46,730 nt of DNA from Paraburkholderia sp. (GCF_026225065.1 NZ_JAMFSB010000411.1:1-46730); one strand, 5' to 3'. Numbered from the stretch's first letter, positions 17,283-25,954 are shown. A program made the numbers and translations. The notes: generated from the sequence alone by a model not told the origin.

Positions 17283-17658
17283 GGGCATTGCTCCTGAAAT
17301 TCAGCGCACGAACGCGCGAAGACGGATCGGCAGGCGCTTACTCGTTCCTAAATCGAACAGAACTTCTGTATTTCAGAATAGCACTTTGTTCACGCAAGGG
17401 ACAAGATCGAATTTTGCCCGAACCGCGTTTTCAGGCTCGGTATTTACCCGTACGCGGACGCGTGCCTACGACGCGCCGATGGCGACGTCCAAGGTTTATC
17501 TGGAGCCTGAAAGTTCAGAGGAGAACGAACGAGCGCACGCATGCGCAAGCGCGCGCTGATTAATGCGGAGGGAGGAGAAATTTGGGTAGATGCCGGTCAG
17601 GCGGCGCGCGCAGGTCAATCAGCGCACGCCACCCCCACCGTTTTCGGGGACGTGCTAC
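17283..17658. other. Intergenic region between the catabolic operon and its regulator
   Basis: This gap of about 375 bases has no supported gene. Its operon-proximal part carries the promoter and operator repeats at 17354-17404. The part next to the regulator stop codon is GC-rich with purine runs (17566-17581); no clear terminator hairpin with a T-run is seen there. Confidence 0.5.
17354..17404 (-). promoter_or_regulatory. Candidate promoter and operator of the oxidoreductase-aco operon
   Basis: On the minus strand TTGTCC (17399-17404) and TATTCT (17375-17380) form a sigma-70-like pair spaced by 18 bases. Repeats overlap it: ACAGAA-C-TTCTGT is a perfect 13-base palindrome (17357-17369), and TTCTG-N5-CAGAA (17364-17378) runs into the -10. 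An outer CGAACA (17354) / TGTTCA (17387) pair flanks both. A repressor bound here would block RNA polymerase. The SorC-type regulator encoded next door is the natural candidate. Confidence 0.55.
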
Positions 17659-18648
17659 TCAGCCGGGGCCGGCAAGTTTCAGCACGTCTTTTGCGGTGTA
17701 CTCGTCCGTGATAAGGACGGTCGGCTTGATTATCTTCAACGCGGCCGCGAGCGCCGGCACCTTGCTGGCCCCGCCCGCAGCCATCACGCGTACGGGCACC
17801 TTCTTGATGATATCGAGCGGCACCGACATCACGCGTTCATTGATCGGATGATCGACCAGGTTGCCGCCGGCATCGAAGAAGTTGAACAGCACGTCGCCCA
17901 CTGCACCGGCCTTCAGCAGCGACGCCCGGTCGGCGTTGGAGATAAATTTCGACACGTGCGCCGTCGCATCCGCCCCCATGCCCGCGGCGCCGAGCACGAC
18001 CGCGTCAAGCGCCTTCGCGAGTTCGAAAATATCACCAAGGCCGCAGCGTTCGATCAGGGTCTGACGCGTGGCCGCACTATCCACCACCAGCGGTGCGGTC
18101 ATCAGATAGCAATCCGCCTGAAACAACGAAGCAAAACGCCAGGCGAATTCAGCCGGGTTGAACTTGCGCGCTTTCATGATGCCGCCGAGCAGCGACACCA
18201 CGGAGACATTCTCCACCGTGCGCTCGCTCATGAAGGCGAGCGAGCTGACCAGGGTCCGGCCCCAGGCCACGCCAATCCGCATGTCGGCGCGCACCAGCGA
18301 CGACACATAGGCGCCGGTCGCCGCCGCGATCGGGCCGGTTGCGTCGGCGCCGCGCGCCGAGAGCGGCACGACGATCGCCTCGTCGATGCCGAAGCGGCCT
18401 TCGAGCAGACGCTCTGCCTCGACGCACTCCGCCAGCCGATCGCCGATCGTGATCTTCACTTCATTGCGCTCGCGCGCAGCCGCCAGCAGGCGCACGACGG
18501 TCACGCGTCCCACTCCCAGCTTCAGGGCGATTTCGTTCTGGGTCATTTCCTCGACGAAATACATCCACGCGGCCCGCAAACGCAGACGCCGCGCGGGATT
18601 CTGTTCGTCGTTCTCGACGCTTTCCGGGGCAACACTCGCTTTCTGCAA
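17659..18648 (-). CDS. SorC/DeoR-type sugar-binding transcriptional regulator
   Basis: A 329-residue regulator of the SorC family. An N-terminal helix-turn-helix at about 34-57 (FVEEMTQNEIALKLGVGRVT) is followed by the phosphosugar-binding domain: GRFGIDEAIVVPL, IGVAWGRTLVSSLAFM, VVSLLGGIM and the sensor loop region VLGAAGMGADA. Members of this family usually bind a phosphorylated catabolic intermediate. It lies at the head of the gene block, on the same strand as the catabolic operon but 375 bases away, and is divergent from the unknown gene at 18735. That makes it the likely local regulator of the aco-PTS cluster. Confidence 0.92.
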   Translation of the reverse strand: MQKASVAPESVENDEQNPARRLRLRAAWMYFVEEMTQNEIALKLGVGRVTVVRLLAAARERNEVKITIGDRLAECVEAERLLEGRFGIDEAIVVPLSARGADATGPIAAATGAYVSSLVRADMRIGVAWGRTLVSSLAFMSERTVENVSVVSLLGGIMKARKFNPAEFAWRFASLFQADCYLMTAPLVVDSAATRQTLIERCGLGDIFELAKALDAVVLGAAGMGADATAHVSKFISNADRASLLKAGAVGDVLFNFFDAGGNLVDHPINERVMSVPLDIIKKVPVRVMAAGGASKVPALAAALKIIKPTVLITDEYTAKDVLKLAGPG

Positions 18649-18685
18649 CCTCGGCTCCTATGATGAAAAAAGGCAATCTACGCAC

Positions 18686-18725
18686 TGAACACTTGTGCTA
18701 TCTTAACTTCAAATGTTGCAACATT
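18686..18725. promoter_or_regulatory. Candidate SorC-type operator in the divergent gap, with a perfect 14-bp palindrome
   Basis: The 86-base gap between the regulator gene and the gene at 18735 has TGAACA at 18686-18691, a -10-like TATCTT at 18699-18704 (plus strand) and AATGTTGCAACATT at 18712-18725, which is a perfect palindrome. The string GTGCTAT after TGAACA also occurs, after TGAACA, in the minus-strand promoter at 17354-17404. This fits autoregulation plus control of the divergent genes. No binding data. Confidence 0.5.
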
Positions 18726-18734
18726 GAGACGCCC

Positions 18735-19574
18735 ATGGAGTCAAAATCGCCCTTGCCGCAGCATCTCAGCCGCGACATCAACCAGCTCGGGCTCGCGCTG
18801 CGCGATTGTGCGCGTCAACTGCGTTACGCGGCACGCAACGTGCCCGGACCGCTCAGAAGCGACCGGCCCGTGGCGCCGCTCGCGTCTTCCGCGACACCGC
18901 TCAAACCGTCCCCCCATCTATCGCTGGAATCGGTCGCTCATCTTGCGGACGGCCTGATCGAAACCGCCGAATCGTTTGCGGGTCACGCTGTACCGACCCT
19001 GCAGGATCACTGGAAATCGCCGGTTCTGCTGGAACCGCTCACGACTTACCTCGAGATGGCCAGTGGCCCGGCAAAGACGCTGCGCAAATTTTCGATGTCG
19101 TATTACGCGGCGGCAAAGCGGATGATCATGCAAAGCGGCGCAACCGACGTGCTGATTTTCGAGCACCGCATCTGCACGACGCTCGAACGCATGGGCGCGG
19201 CGTTGTCGGCGCCGCAAGCGGCCCGTGCGATGTCCTCGCGCAGCGCGCTATGCCTCGCATGCGCACAACTCGTGTTGTCGCTGCTCGATACGCAACCGAT
19301 CCGCAGCACCCGCTTCGAAGTCCTACCGGATGTCAATGCACCGTGGTGGCTCGTCACCGAACCGAACGCCTATGTGTTCCTGATGCTGTCGTTAGTGTCG
19401 CTCGCGAAGGACACCTGTACTTCAGGCATCCCTACCGAACCCGATGCGGCAGTGCGATTTTTCTCCGACGTAGTGGGTGCGCGCGAAACAGCGTTCAAGC
19501 AGGCACTCAAGGGCCCCGAACCGCTGCATGCGTTGAGTCACGAAATCGAGTACGCGATCGCCCATCTTTGTTGA
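18735..19574 (+). CDS. Hypothetical protein, divergent from the SorC regulator
   Basis: I do not recognise this 279-residue protein. The ATG at 18735 is chosen; an upstream in-frame ATG at 18660 would run through the operator region. The product is largely helical, without signal peptide or clear membrane helix. Blocks include LSRDINQLGLALRDCARQL, LADGLIETAESFAGHAVPTL and YYAAAKRMIMQSGATDVLIF. Cys residues occur in SALCLACAQL and at the C-terminus. A second unknown gene follows on the same strand 34 bases later, so the two probably form an operon that may be regulated together with the PTS-aco cluster. Confidence 0.65.
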   Translation: MESKSPLPQHLSRDINQLGLALRDCARQLRYAARNVPGPLRSDRPVAPLASSATPLKPSPHLSLESVAHLADGLIETAESFAGHAVPTLQDHWKSPVLLEPLTTYLEMASGPAKTLRKFSMSYYAAAKRMIMQSGATDVLIFEHRICTTLERMGAALSAPQAARAMSSRSALCLACAQLVLSLLDTQPIRSTRFEVLPDVNAPWWLVTEPNAYVFLMLSLVSLAKDTCTSGIPTEPDAAVRFFSDVVGARETAFKQALKGPEPLHALSHEIEYAIAHLC

Positions 19575-19608
19575 GGCCGGCGCTGCGTGTCTGCGAGGAG
19601 TTGTGCGA

Positions 19609-20214
19609 ATGAGCCAACCGATCTGTAGCATCGAAGGACAGGAAATAGCGACGTGGAAGCGTGTGCAGAAGCTCACGCTATGCCGCCAGCTTTTGCAACG
19701 GTGCTGCGACGAGTACCGCGAACGGCACGCGTTGCCGGTCGAAATCGATGACCGGAATTTCACCACAGCGTTTTTTGCGTGGATCGATGTCGTCGAGCGC
19801 AGTGCAGACTATCGCCGTCAGAACGAACAGGACTACTTCCAGTTCGTGTTCGGCGTGCTGCTGCGAGATTTGCTGCGCGAGAAAGCGATTCACCTGAAGA
19901 AAGACGCGTCGACGCAGTTGCGGCCGTCGCCGGGGAACATCGCCGACTGGTGGCCGACCGGTTACGTGCTGACCCACTTTTGCATCGGCACGCTCAAAGC
20001 CACCCTGCGCGAACAGTGCGCGGTGGAAGTGCAAGCGTCCGACGCGATCTCCCACCCGGCGGTATGGCAATCGTTTCGCGAGAACATGATCGAGGAGCCC
20101 GGCCTTGCCATCGCGTTCTTCGACAAGTTCATGGGACTCGAGCCGAACTGGCGCGAACCGACCCAGATCAATAACCGGCCAGCCGCAGCGCGACGTCCCG
20201 CGAAAATCCAATAG
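19609..20214 (+). CDS. Hypothetical protein, second gene of the divergent pair
   Basis: An unrecognised 201-residue protein. GAGGAG stands 8 bases before the ATG at 19609; a GTG two codons earlier is too close to that site. The sequence is mixed alpha/beta, rich in Arg and aromatic residues, with IATWKRVQKLTLCRQLLQRC near the N-terminus, NEQDYFQFVFGVLLRDLLRE in the middle and FFDKFMGLEPNWREP near the end. No signal peptide or membrane helix is visible, so it is probably cytoplasmic. It is convergent with the hybrid kinase gene; the 19-base gap contains a CGTTC-GCAA-GAACG hairpin without a T-run. Confidence 0.65.
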   Translation: MSQPICSIEGQEIATWKRVQKLTLCRQLLQRCCDEYRERHALPVEIDDRNFTTAFFAWIDVVERSADYRRQNEQDYFQFVFGVLLRDLLREKAIHLKKDASTQLRPSPGNIADWWPTGYVLTHFCIGTLKATLREQCAVEVQASDAISHPAVWQSFRENMIEEPGLAIAFFDKFMGLEPNWREPTQINNRPAAARRPAKIQ

Positions 20215-20233
20215 CGTTCGCAAGAACGAATGC

Positions 20234-22192
20234 TTAGGCCTCCGACACTCCGCTTCCGGACAGACTCGAGGTCTTAGGGAAGCGAGTCTCGATCACACGG
20301 TGGATCTCGTCCACTGCCACCGGTTTGACCAGGTGATAGTCGAAACCCGCGTCGTGGGATCGCTGACGGTCGCCCGCCTGACCGTAACCGGTGACGGCCA
20401 CTAACAGCGCGCTGGCGGTGCTATCCAGCTTGCGCATTTCCTGTGCGAGCTGAAAGCCGTCCATACCCGGCAGGCCCAGATCCAGCAAGACAACCTCAGG
20501 CTTGAACTGCGCCGCGATTTCCAGCGCCTGTGTTGACTCGTGCGCAATGCGTACGTCGTAGCCGTCCGCTTCGAGAACCATCGACAGAAGAGTCGCCGCG
20601 TCCACGCTGTCGTCCACCAGTAGCAGGCGCAACGCCGGTCCTGTACCTGGTTCGACGGGTAATGCCGCGACGGGCTCGTCCGGCACCGCCGGTTGCCCCG
20701 ACTGCACGCGGCGCGTGAGCGGCAAGCGCACCACGAACTCGCTGCCCTGCCCGGCGCCAGCCGAGAATACCTGGATCTGGCCGCCGTGCAATTCCACCAG
20801 CGTGCGCGCCAAAGGCAGGCCGATACCGAGGCCACCCTCAGAGCGTTCCAGCGAGTTCTGCGATTGCACGAACAGATCGAAGATATGCGGGATCGTCTCA
20901 GCACTCATCCCAACCCCGTTATCGCGAACGGTAATTTGCACGTCTTCATCCGACTCGTGCACGTCGACCAGAATTTCGCCTTCTTGCGGCGTATATTTCA
21001 CCGCGTTCGAGAGAATGTTGCCGAGCACCTGCGCAATCCGTACGCCATCGCCGACGATGTACACCGAGTCGTCCGGCATCTCGGTTCTCAGCGTATGCGC
21101 TTTTTTGGTTAGCGCAGGCGCGACGGTTTCGATGGCCGCTTCGATCGCTGCGACAAGACTGACGTTCTCCTGGCGTAGCGTGATTTTGCCCTGCGTGATA
21201 CGCGCCACATCGAGCAGGTCGTCGACGAGCCGGCTCAGATGCCTCACCTGGCGTCCGATCACCTCGCGCATCGTTTCGAAATTCTGTGTGGTGGGCGCGC
21301 GGCTCGGATCGAGCAACTCAATCGCGTTGCGGATCGGGGCAAGCGGATTGCGCAACTCATGCGCGAGCATGGCGAGAAACTCGTCCTTGCGTCGATCCGC
21401 GTCACGCAACACCATTTCGTTGGCCTTGCGCTCGGAGATATCGTTGACGATACCGGCTAGCCGATAGATCGAGTCACGCGAATCGCGCACCGGAAAGGCG
21501 CGCTCGGCAACCCAGCGTGTCGTGCCGTTGGGACGCACGATCCGGTATTCGATCTCGTACGGCGTGCCGCTGGCAAGCGCCCGGTACGCCGCCTCGACCG
21601 TGGCTTCGTCCTCCGGGTGAACGCTGCCTGCCCAGTGCGCCGGTCCTGGCTGTGGCAGGATCGCCGAGTCTCCCCACAAATGATGATAAGCAGGACTGAC
21701 GTAAAGCAACTGATCCGTCGCCGGGTCGAGCATCCAGAACACGTCGTCGATGTTTTCCGCCATCTGCCGAAAGCGCTCCTCGCTTTCGCGCAAGGCACCC
21801 TCCGCGCGACGCACGCGCAGCAGCGCGCGCACGTGCGCGATGAGTTCGGCGGGTTCGATCGGCTCAACCAGGTAGCTGTCCGCGCCTCCATCGAGCCCTC
21901 TGATCCGGTCGATACTCTGCACCGCAGCAGCGGAGGTCTGCAGCACCAGAATGGCCGCCGTCTCTGGAGAGGCCTTGATCTGCCGGCATACCTCGAAGCC
22001 GTTGATGTCCGGCAGCTTGACGTCGAGCAGAATCAGGTCGGGCAGTGAGGCCCGCGCAAGCTCAAGGGCCTGCGTGCCATTGGCGGCCTCGATCACTTCG
22101 AAGCCGGCACGTGAGAGGATTCGACTCTTCGCATAGCGGGCGCCGTCGTTGTCGTCGACGTTCAGTATCAGGTTGGCGGTCGCGTCATTCAT
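20234..22192 (-). CDS. Hybrid histidine kinase: REC-PAS-HisKA-HATPase-REC
   Basis: A 652-residue soluble sensor kinase without membrane helices. Order: receiver 1 (about 5-125, phospho-Asp in LILLDVKLPD, but VEP where a KP is usual), PAS with PAC (about 140-260, EERFRQMAENIDDVFWML ... RWVAERAFPV), HisKA with H-box MLAHELRNPLAPIRNA, HATPase with NILSNAVKY, DNGVGMSAE and GLGIGLPL, and a C-terminal receiver with LLVDD, VVLLDLGLPGMDG and HLVKP. It can pass phosphate from His to the C-terminal Asp, but no histidine phosphotransfer gene is visible. It is the last gene of the stressosome operon, 24 bases after the preceding kinase, which suggests it is an output of that module. Confidence 0.92.
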   Translation of the reverse strand: MNDATANLILNVDDNDGARYAKSRILSRAGFEVIEAANGTQALELARASLPDLILLDVKLPDINGFEVCRQIKASPETAAILVLQTSAAAVQSIDRIRGLDGGADSYLVEPIEPAELIAHVRALLRVRRAEGALRESEERFRQMAENIDDVFWMLDPATDQLLYVSPAYHHLWGDSAILPQPGPAHWAGSVHPEDEATVEAAYRALASGTPYEIEYRIVRPNGTTRWVAERAFPVRDSRDSIYRLAGIVNDISERKANEMVLRDADRRKDEFLAMLAHELRNPLAPIRNAIELLDPSRAPTTQNFETMREVIGRQVRHLSRLVDDLLDVARITQGKITLRQENVSLVAAIEAAIETVAPALTKKAHTLRTEMPDDSVYIVGDGVRIAQVLGNILSNAVKYTPQEGEILVDVHESDEDVQITVRDNGVGMSAETIPHIFDLFVQSQNSLERSEGGLGIGLPLARTLVELHGGQIQVFSAGAGQGSEFVVRLPLTRRVQSGQPAVPDEPVAALPVEPGTGPALRLLLVDDSVDAATLLSMVLEADGYDVRIAHESTQALEIAAQFKPEVVLLDLGLPGMDGFQLAQEMRKLDSTASALLVAVTGYGQAGDRQRSHDAGFDYHLVKPVAVDEIHRVIETRFPKTSSLSGSGVSEA

Positions 22193-22216
22193 GGAAGATA
22201 CTTGTCCGTGGATCGG

Positions 22217-24028
22217 TCATGGGGCGCTCAACATCGCGTCCAGCGAAGTGAGCAGTTCGTTGCCCGACAGCGGCTTGATAAAAAAAGCGTCTGCGCCAAG
22301 AGACTCGGCGCGGCCACGCTGGTCCACATCGCTCAAAACAATCACCGGCACGTGCCGTTTGCGTGAGTCGCTGGCCGCTCTCACCGCGCCTTCGACCCGG
22401 CTTAGAAGCGAGTCATGCTCGCGCAATTCGCCTAACCAGGACCAACCGTCTTCGCGTCCGGATTCCATATCGATCAGCACGGCACACGCTGCCGTCATCG
22501 CCAGCGTCGACCTGGCTTCCCGCACGGTGGCCGCGGTGGCAGACCGGTAGCGCGTGTTGTGCAAGGACGCCTCGTAACGCAGCCGGTCATTCAGACTGGT
22601 CGACACAAAGAGCACCATATCGCGCCCGGTATCGGCATCGCTAGCGAGAGGCGGACGAGACTCCTGCCCGGCGATCTGCGGTAGATACGCCGGAATGGTC
22701 GCCGTGAAAGTCGAGCCGTTGCCGGGCTCGCTCACCAGACCCACCGTGCCGCCTAACAGCTTGCAGAGCTTGTTACACAGCGGAAGTCCGAGGCCGGTGC
22801 CTTTTACATAGGTCTGCAGCCGGTTTTCCACCTGTTCAAATTCTTCGAAAATACTTTGTTGATACTCAGACGCAATTCCGATGCCCGTATCCGAAACCGC
22901 GAACGTCAACAACTGCTGGTCAGCGTCGTATTGCGCCCGCACACGGACTTCGCCGTGCTCGGTAAACTTTAATGCATTGGATACAAAATTGCGGAGAATC
23001 TGCGAAACCTTGCCTTCGTCGGTGTAGACCGGTGGAATCTCGTCGCACGGCTCGAACACCAGTTCGACGTCCGCCGTCGGCAAGAGCGGGCGTAGCATGC
23101 CACGCAACGCCGAAAAGAGATTAGCGACCTCGAACTCGGCCGGGCGCAATTCGACTTTGCCCGCTTCGATCTTGGCGAGATCGAGCAGGTCGTCGACGGT
23201 CTCGGAGAGCTCTTCTGCCGCCTTGCGGATGAAGCGAACCTGTTTGGCCTGCTCGTCCGTCAATTCGCCGTCGGTGCGATCCATCAGCAGTTTCGACAGC
23301 GCGCGGATGGAATACAGCGGCGAACGGAACTCGTGACTCATGTTCGACAGGAAGCGCGACTTGGCGTCGTCGGCGCGGCGCAGATGGTCTGCGCGCTCGT
23401 CCAGTTCCGCGTAGAGCGCGACCACGCCGCGATTGGTGTCTTCCAGTTCGCGGGTGAGCCGCGTGAGTTCTTCCTGACGTTCCTGCAGTTCATCGAGCGC
23501 CGCAGCCAGCTCGCGACTTTGCCACTGCATTTCGTCGAACGAACCTCCTGCGCCCGGCGTAACGGTTTGCTGGGCGAGCACTGCAGCACCTTTATCGACA
23601 GCGAGCGGCGCCTGTGCCGACAGGTGTTTCACCAGCGTGACGATGGCGTCGCCTGCCACGTCGTCGATCGAACACGCATCCATCAGCCGTTGAGCCGCGA
23701 GTACCCCGAGCGGACCCGGAACCTCGCCGCTGTCGGTGTGTTCGGCGCCGGCCGGCCTTTCTAGCAGCTTTGCGACAGACGTTGAAGGCGCCACCAGACG
23801 GATCAACAGACCTGGCGGTTGATCCGCCCTCTCAAGCAAAAATTCGGCACGGCCGCCGGAGGTCGCGAGGAATACGACCCGTGCAACCTCGAGCACGGAG
23901 GTTGCGATGCGGATCTGATCATGCTTTGTGAAAGCGAGCGCTTCGCTGAGTTCGCGGGCACGCCGGCGTGCGGCGACCACTGAGAGTTCGCTGTCGAGCG
24001 GAAGAACTTGCAGCGACTCGGCCATCAT
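22217..24028 (-). CDS. Histidine kinase with RsbT-like N-terminus and degenerate receiver
   Basis: A 603-residue cytoplasmic protein. Residues about 5-85 resemble an RsbT/anti-sigma ATPase fold (ALAFTKHDQIRIATSVLEVA), without a convincing full ATP site. A coiled coil (about 180-225, rich in LQERQEELTRL) leads to HisKA with NMSHEFRSPLYSIRAL, then HATPase with NFVSNALKF, DTGIGIAS and GTGLGLPL. The last 130 residues are receiver-like with a possible phospho-Asp (AVLIDMES) and the conserved FIKPL, but VLFVSTSLND replaces the acidic pair. Its ATG overlaps the stop of the phosphatase gene by 4 bases (ATGA), implying translational coupling. The N-terminal domain suggests direct docking to the stressosome. 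Confidence 0.88.
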   Translation of the reverse strand: MMAESLQVLPLDSELSVVAARRRARELSEALAFTKHDQIRIATSVLEVARVVFLATSGGRAEFLLERADQPPGLLIRLVAPSTSVAKLLERPAGAEHTDSGEVPGPLGVLAAQRLMDACSIDDVAGDAIVTLVKHLSAQAPLAVDKGAAVLAQQTVTPGAGGSFDEMQWQSRELAAALDELQERQEELTRLTRELEDTNRGVVALYAELDERADHLRRADDAKSRFLSNMSHEFRSPLYSIRALSKLLMDRTDGELTDEQAKQVRFIRKAAEELSETVDDLLDLAKIEAGKVELRPAEFEVANLFSALRGMLRPLLPTADVELVFEPCDEIPPVYTDEGKVSQILRNFVSNALKFTEHGEVRVRAQYDADQQLLTFAVSDTGIGIASEYQQSIFEEFEQVENRLQTYVKGTGLGLPLCNKLCKLLGGTVGLVSEPGNGSTFTATIPAYLPQIAGQESRPPLASDADTGRDMVLFVSTSLNDRLRYEASLHNTRYRSATAATVREARSTLAMTAACAVLIDMESGREDGWSWLGELREHDSLLSRVEGAVRAASDSRKRHVPVIVLSDVDQRGRAESLGADAFFIKPLSGNELLTSLDAMLSAP

Positions 24029-25116
24029 GCGTCCCCGCTGCGCCGCGCGCGCGCGACAAACACCGTCACGTCGTCGCGACCGCGCGTGAAGTCGCGATAG
24101 AGTACCGCCGCAATCAACGCGGGATGATGCTGCGCCAGACCCGGGTAGTGGCCCAGGTCCCAGCGCGTTGCGAGGCCATCGGAATGGAGAATCAGTATTC
24201 CGTCATGAGGCCAGTCGACCTGAAACTCCTGGGTCTTACGCATCTGATGGCCCACGATGCCCGCGTGCGACACCAGATGACGATGACTCGACGACGTCCA
24301 CACGCTTGCTGCGATATTGCCGACGCCGCAAAAGCGTGCGCTGCCGAGAGCGCCTTCTCCCGCCTCGGGTGCCGGAATGCTCGCGACGCCGAGCGCGGCG
24401 CCGCGCGTTGGCCGCAGCGCTTCATGCGACACCGCGACAATCTCCGTCACGCCCGCGCCGCCGCGCCGCGCAAACGTCTCCGTTGCGGCAAGCGCTGCTG
24501 TGTTGGCAAGCGGGCCGTGCCCCAGGCCGTCGACAACCAGCACCTGGAATTCGCCGTCCGCGTAGCCGCACATCCACGCGTCGCCGCACAGCGTCTCGCC
24601 GCGCAGCGGCAGATTGATCGCGCCGTACACAATCGGCGATGGATTCTCTGGCACGCTCGCGTCGGCCTCCTCGGCCCACGTCACGATACGCATTGCCGTA
24701 CCGCGGCCTGGCGCGCTCCAGATGTCGAGCTCGTCGCTCAGCCGTTGAAGCGCACCCATGCCGTTGCCAGGACTGCCGGCCGTCGTGTAACCGTCGACAA
24801 AACAGGCGTGCAGATCGAGGATGCCAGGGCCGTTGTCGATCGCGAGCAGTTCGACGCCGTAACGGACAGGCAGCGGCGAGCCGGATTCGCTCTCGCGGAC
24901 AATCGAGCGCACCAGCAGTTCGCCGCGTTGCGCATGTTTGATCTGATTGGTCGCGCACTCGGTCACGATGATCGCCAGCTTGCCGAGCACCGTGTCGTTG
25001 AAGCCAACGTTATACGCCACTTCATTGATGCCACGCCGCGCAAACGAAATCGAGCTAGGATCGCCGATCTCGAACTGCCGCTGGGTCACGCTCAGCCCAT
25101 TCAAAACGGTTTCCAT
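24025..25116 (-). CDS. RsbT-like ATPase fused to an RsbX/RsbU-type PP2C phosphatase
   Basis: A 363-residue protein. Residues about 10-150 are a GHKL ATPase related to RsbT/RsbW, with VTECATNQIKHA (N box), AIDNGPGILDL (G1) and GSPGNGMGALQRL (G2). From about 165 a SpoIIE/RsbX-type PP2C domain follows: GETLCGDAWMCGYADGEFQV, VVDGLGHGPLAN with a metal-binding Asp, and HDGILILHSDGLATRWDL. In Bacillus, RsbX removes phosphate from RsbS/RsbR to reset the stressosome. The fused ATPase could give docking or kinase-switch control. Its start overlaps the rsbT end by 16 bases. Confidence 0.9.
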   Translation of the reverse strand: METVLNGLSVTQRQFEIGDPSSISFARRGINEVAYNVGFNDTVLGKLAIIVTECATNQIKHAQRGELLVRSIVRESESGSPLPVRYGVELLAIDNGPGILDLHACFVDGYTTAGSPGNGMGALQRLSDELDIWSAPGRGTAMRIVTWAEEADASVPENPSPIVYGAINLPLRGETLCGDAWMCGYADGEFQVLVVDGLGHGPLANTAALAATETFARRGGAGVTEIVAVSHEALRPTRGAALGVASIPAPEAGEGALGSARFCGVGNIAASVWTSSSHRHLVSHAGIVGHQMRKTQEFQVDWPHDGILILHSDGLATRWDLGHYPGLAQHHPALIAAVLYRDFTRGRDDVTVFVARARRSGDA

Positions 25117-25550
25117 TTGGTCACCGAAATATGTGTACCTTCGCCTGGCGCCGAACGGATCTCGAACTCATCGCACAGCCGCTTGGCGCCGCCCAGGCCC
25201 AGACCCAGACCGTTGCCGGTGGTATAGCCGTCGGACAACGCACGCGCCAGGTCTGCGATGCCAGGTCCGTTGTCGATGAACTCGAGCCTCAGGCCAACAC
25301 GGCCGTTACGTCGCAACGTGTATAAGTGTACGTCGCCTCCCCCGCCATATATCAGCGTATTGCGCGCGAGTTCGCTGGCCGCGGTCACAAATTTCGTCTG
25401 ATCGATCAGCGAAAAACCGTGGGCCACCGCCTTTTCGCGCACGAGACGCCGCAACCGCACGATCTGTTCATCGGAGCGAATCGGCATGATCTCGTCAGGA
25501 GGCTGACCGTCAGCGCCTACCGGGCCCGCAGTCTTGTCGTCGCTGGGCAT
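25101..25550 (-). CDS. rsbT: RsbT-like serine/threonine kinase (stressosome switch kinase)
   Basis: A protein of about 149 residues of the GHKL/anti-sigma kinase family, the usual RsbT size. The N box is TAASELARNTLIYGGGG, G1 is FIDNGPGIADL and G2 is GNGLGLGLGGAKRL. The stretch IPIRSDEQIVRLRRLVREK-like (here MPIRSDEQIVRLRRLVREK) is typical of RsbT. RsbT is held by the RsbR/RsbS complex and released on stress after phosphorylating it. The start is uncertain: ATG at 25550 is given, a TTG at 25598 would overlap the rsbS stop, and an ATG at 25487 is also possible. None has a strong ribosome site. Confidence 0.9.
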   Translation of the reverse strand: MPSDDKTAGPVGADGQPPDEIMPIRSDEQIVRLRRLVREKAVAHGFSLIDQTKFVTAASELARNTLIYGGGGDVHLYTLRRNGRVGLRLEFIDNGPGIADLARALSDGYTTGNGLGLGLGGAKRLCDEFEIRSAPGEGTHISVTKWKPF

Positions 25551-25594
25551 GGAGGATAGAGGGCTAGGCTCGATTGTCTTGCCGGGGATCGTGC

Positions 25595-25954
25595 TCAAAG
25601 CGGTGACGTACCGGTCAGGAGCGCCATGCCTTTTTCGACGTTCAGCGCGGTACGCACGCCGGGGAGCGCCAGTCCGAGTTCGACCAGCGTGATCGCGACG
25701 GAAGGCTGCATGCCGACCACTACGGTTTCAGCGTCGAGCACACGGGCCATCGCGGCCGTGTCGCCGATCATCCGGCCGATGAACGAGTCCACCACATCGA
25801 GCGACGAAATATCGATCAGCACGCCTTTGGCGCGATCTTTGACGATGCGGCTCGTCAAATCGTCCTGCAGCGTCATGGCGAGACGATCGTGCATGTCGAC
25901 CTGAATGGTGACAAGCAGAAGTTTGCCCATCCGCAGAATCGGAATGCGTTCCAT
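25595..25954 (-). CDS. rsbS: RsbS-like STAS-domain antagonist (stressosome scaffold)
   Basis: A 119-residue single STAS domain. The ATG at 25954 gives MERIPILRMGKLLLVTIQ, the usual RsbS opening. The conserved phosphorylation segment is VLIDISSLDVVDSFIGRM with Ser57 in the DSFIGR motif, the residue position RsbT phosphorylates in Bacillus. VVVGMQPSVAITLVELGL is the second half of the STAS core. RsbS and RsbR together build the large stressosome shell that holds RsbT. It lies 34 bases after rsbR and just before rsbT in the classical order R-S-T. Confidence 0.93.
   Translation of the reverse strand: MERIPILRMGKLLLVTIQVDMHDRLAMTLQDDLTSRIVKDRAKGVLIDISSLDVVDSFIGRMIGDTAAMARVLDAETVVVGMQPSVAITLVELGLALPGVRTALNVEKGMALLTGTSPL

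Noticed and set aside
20215..20233. Terminator between the gene ending at 20214 and the convergent kinase gene
   Set aside because: A CGTTC-GCAA-GAACG hairpin is present but no T-run follows on either strand, so intrinsic termination is not supported.
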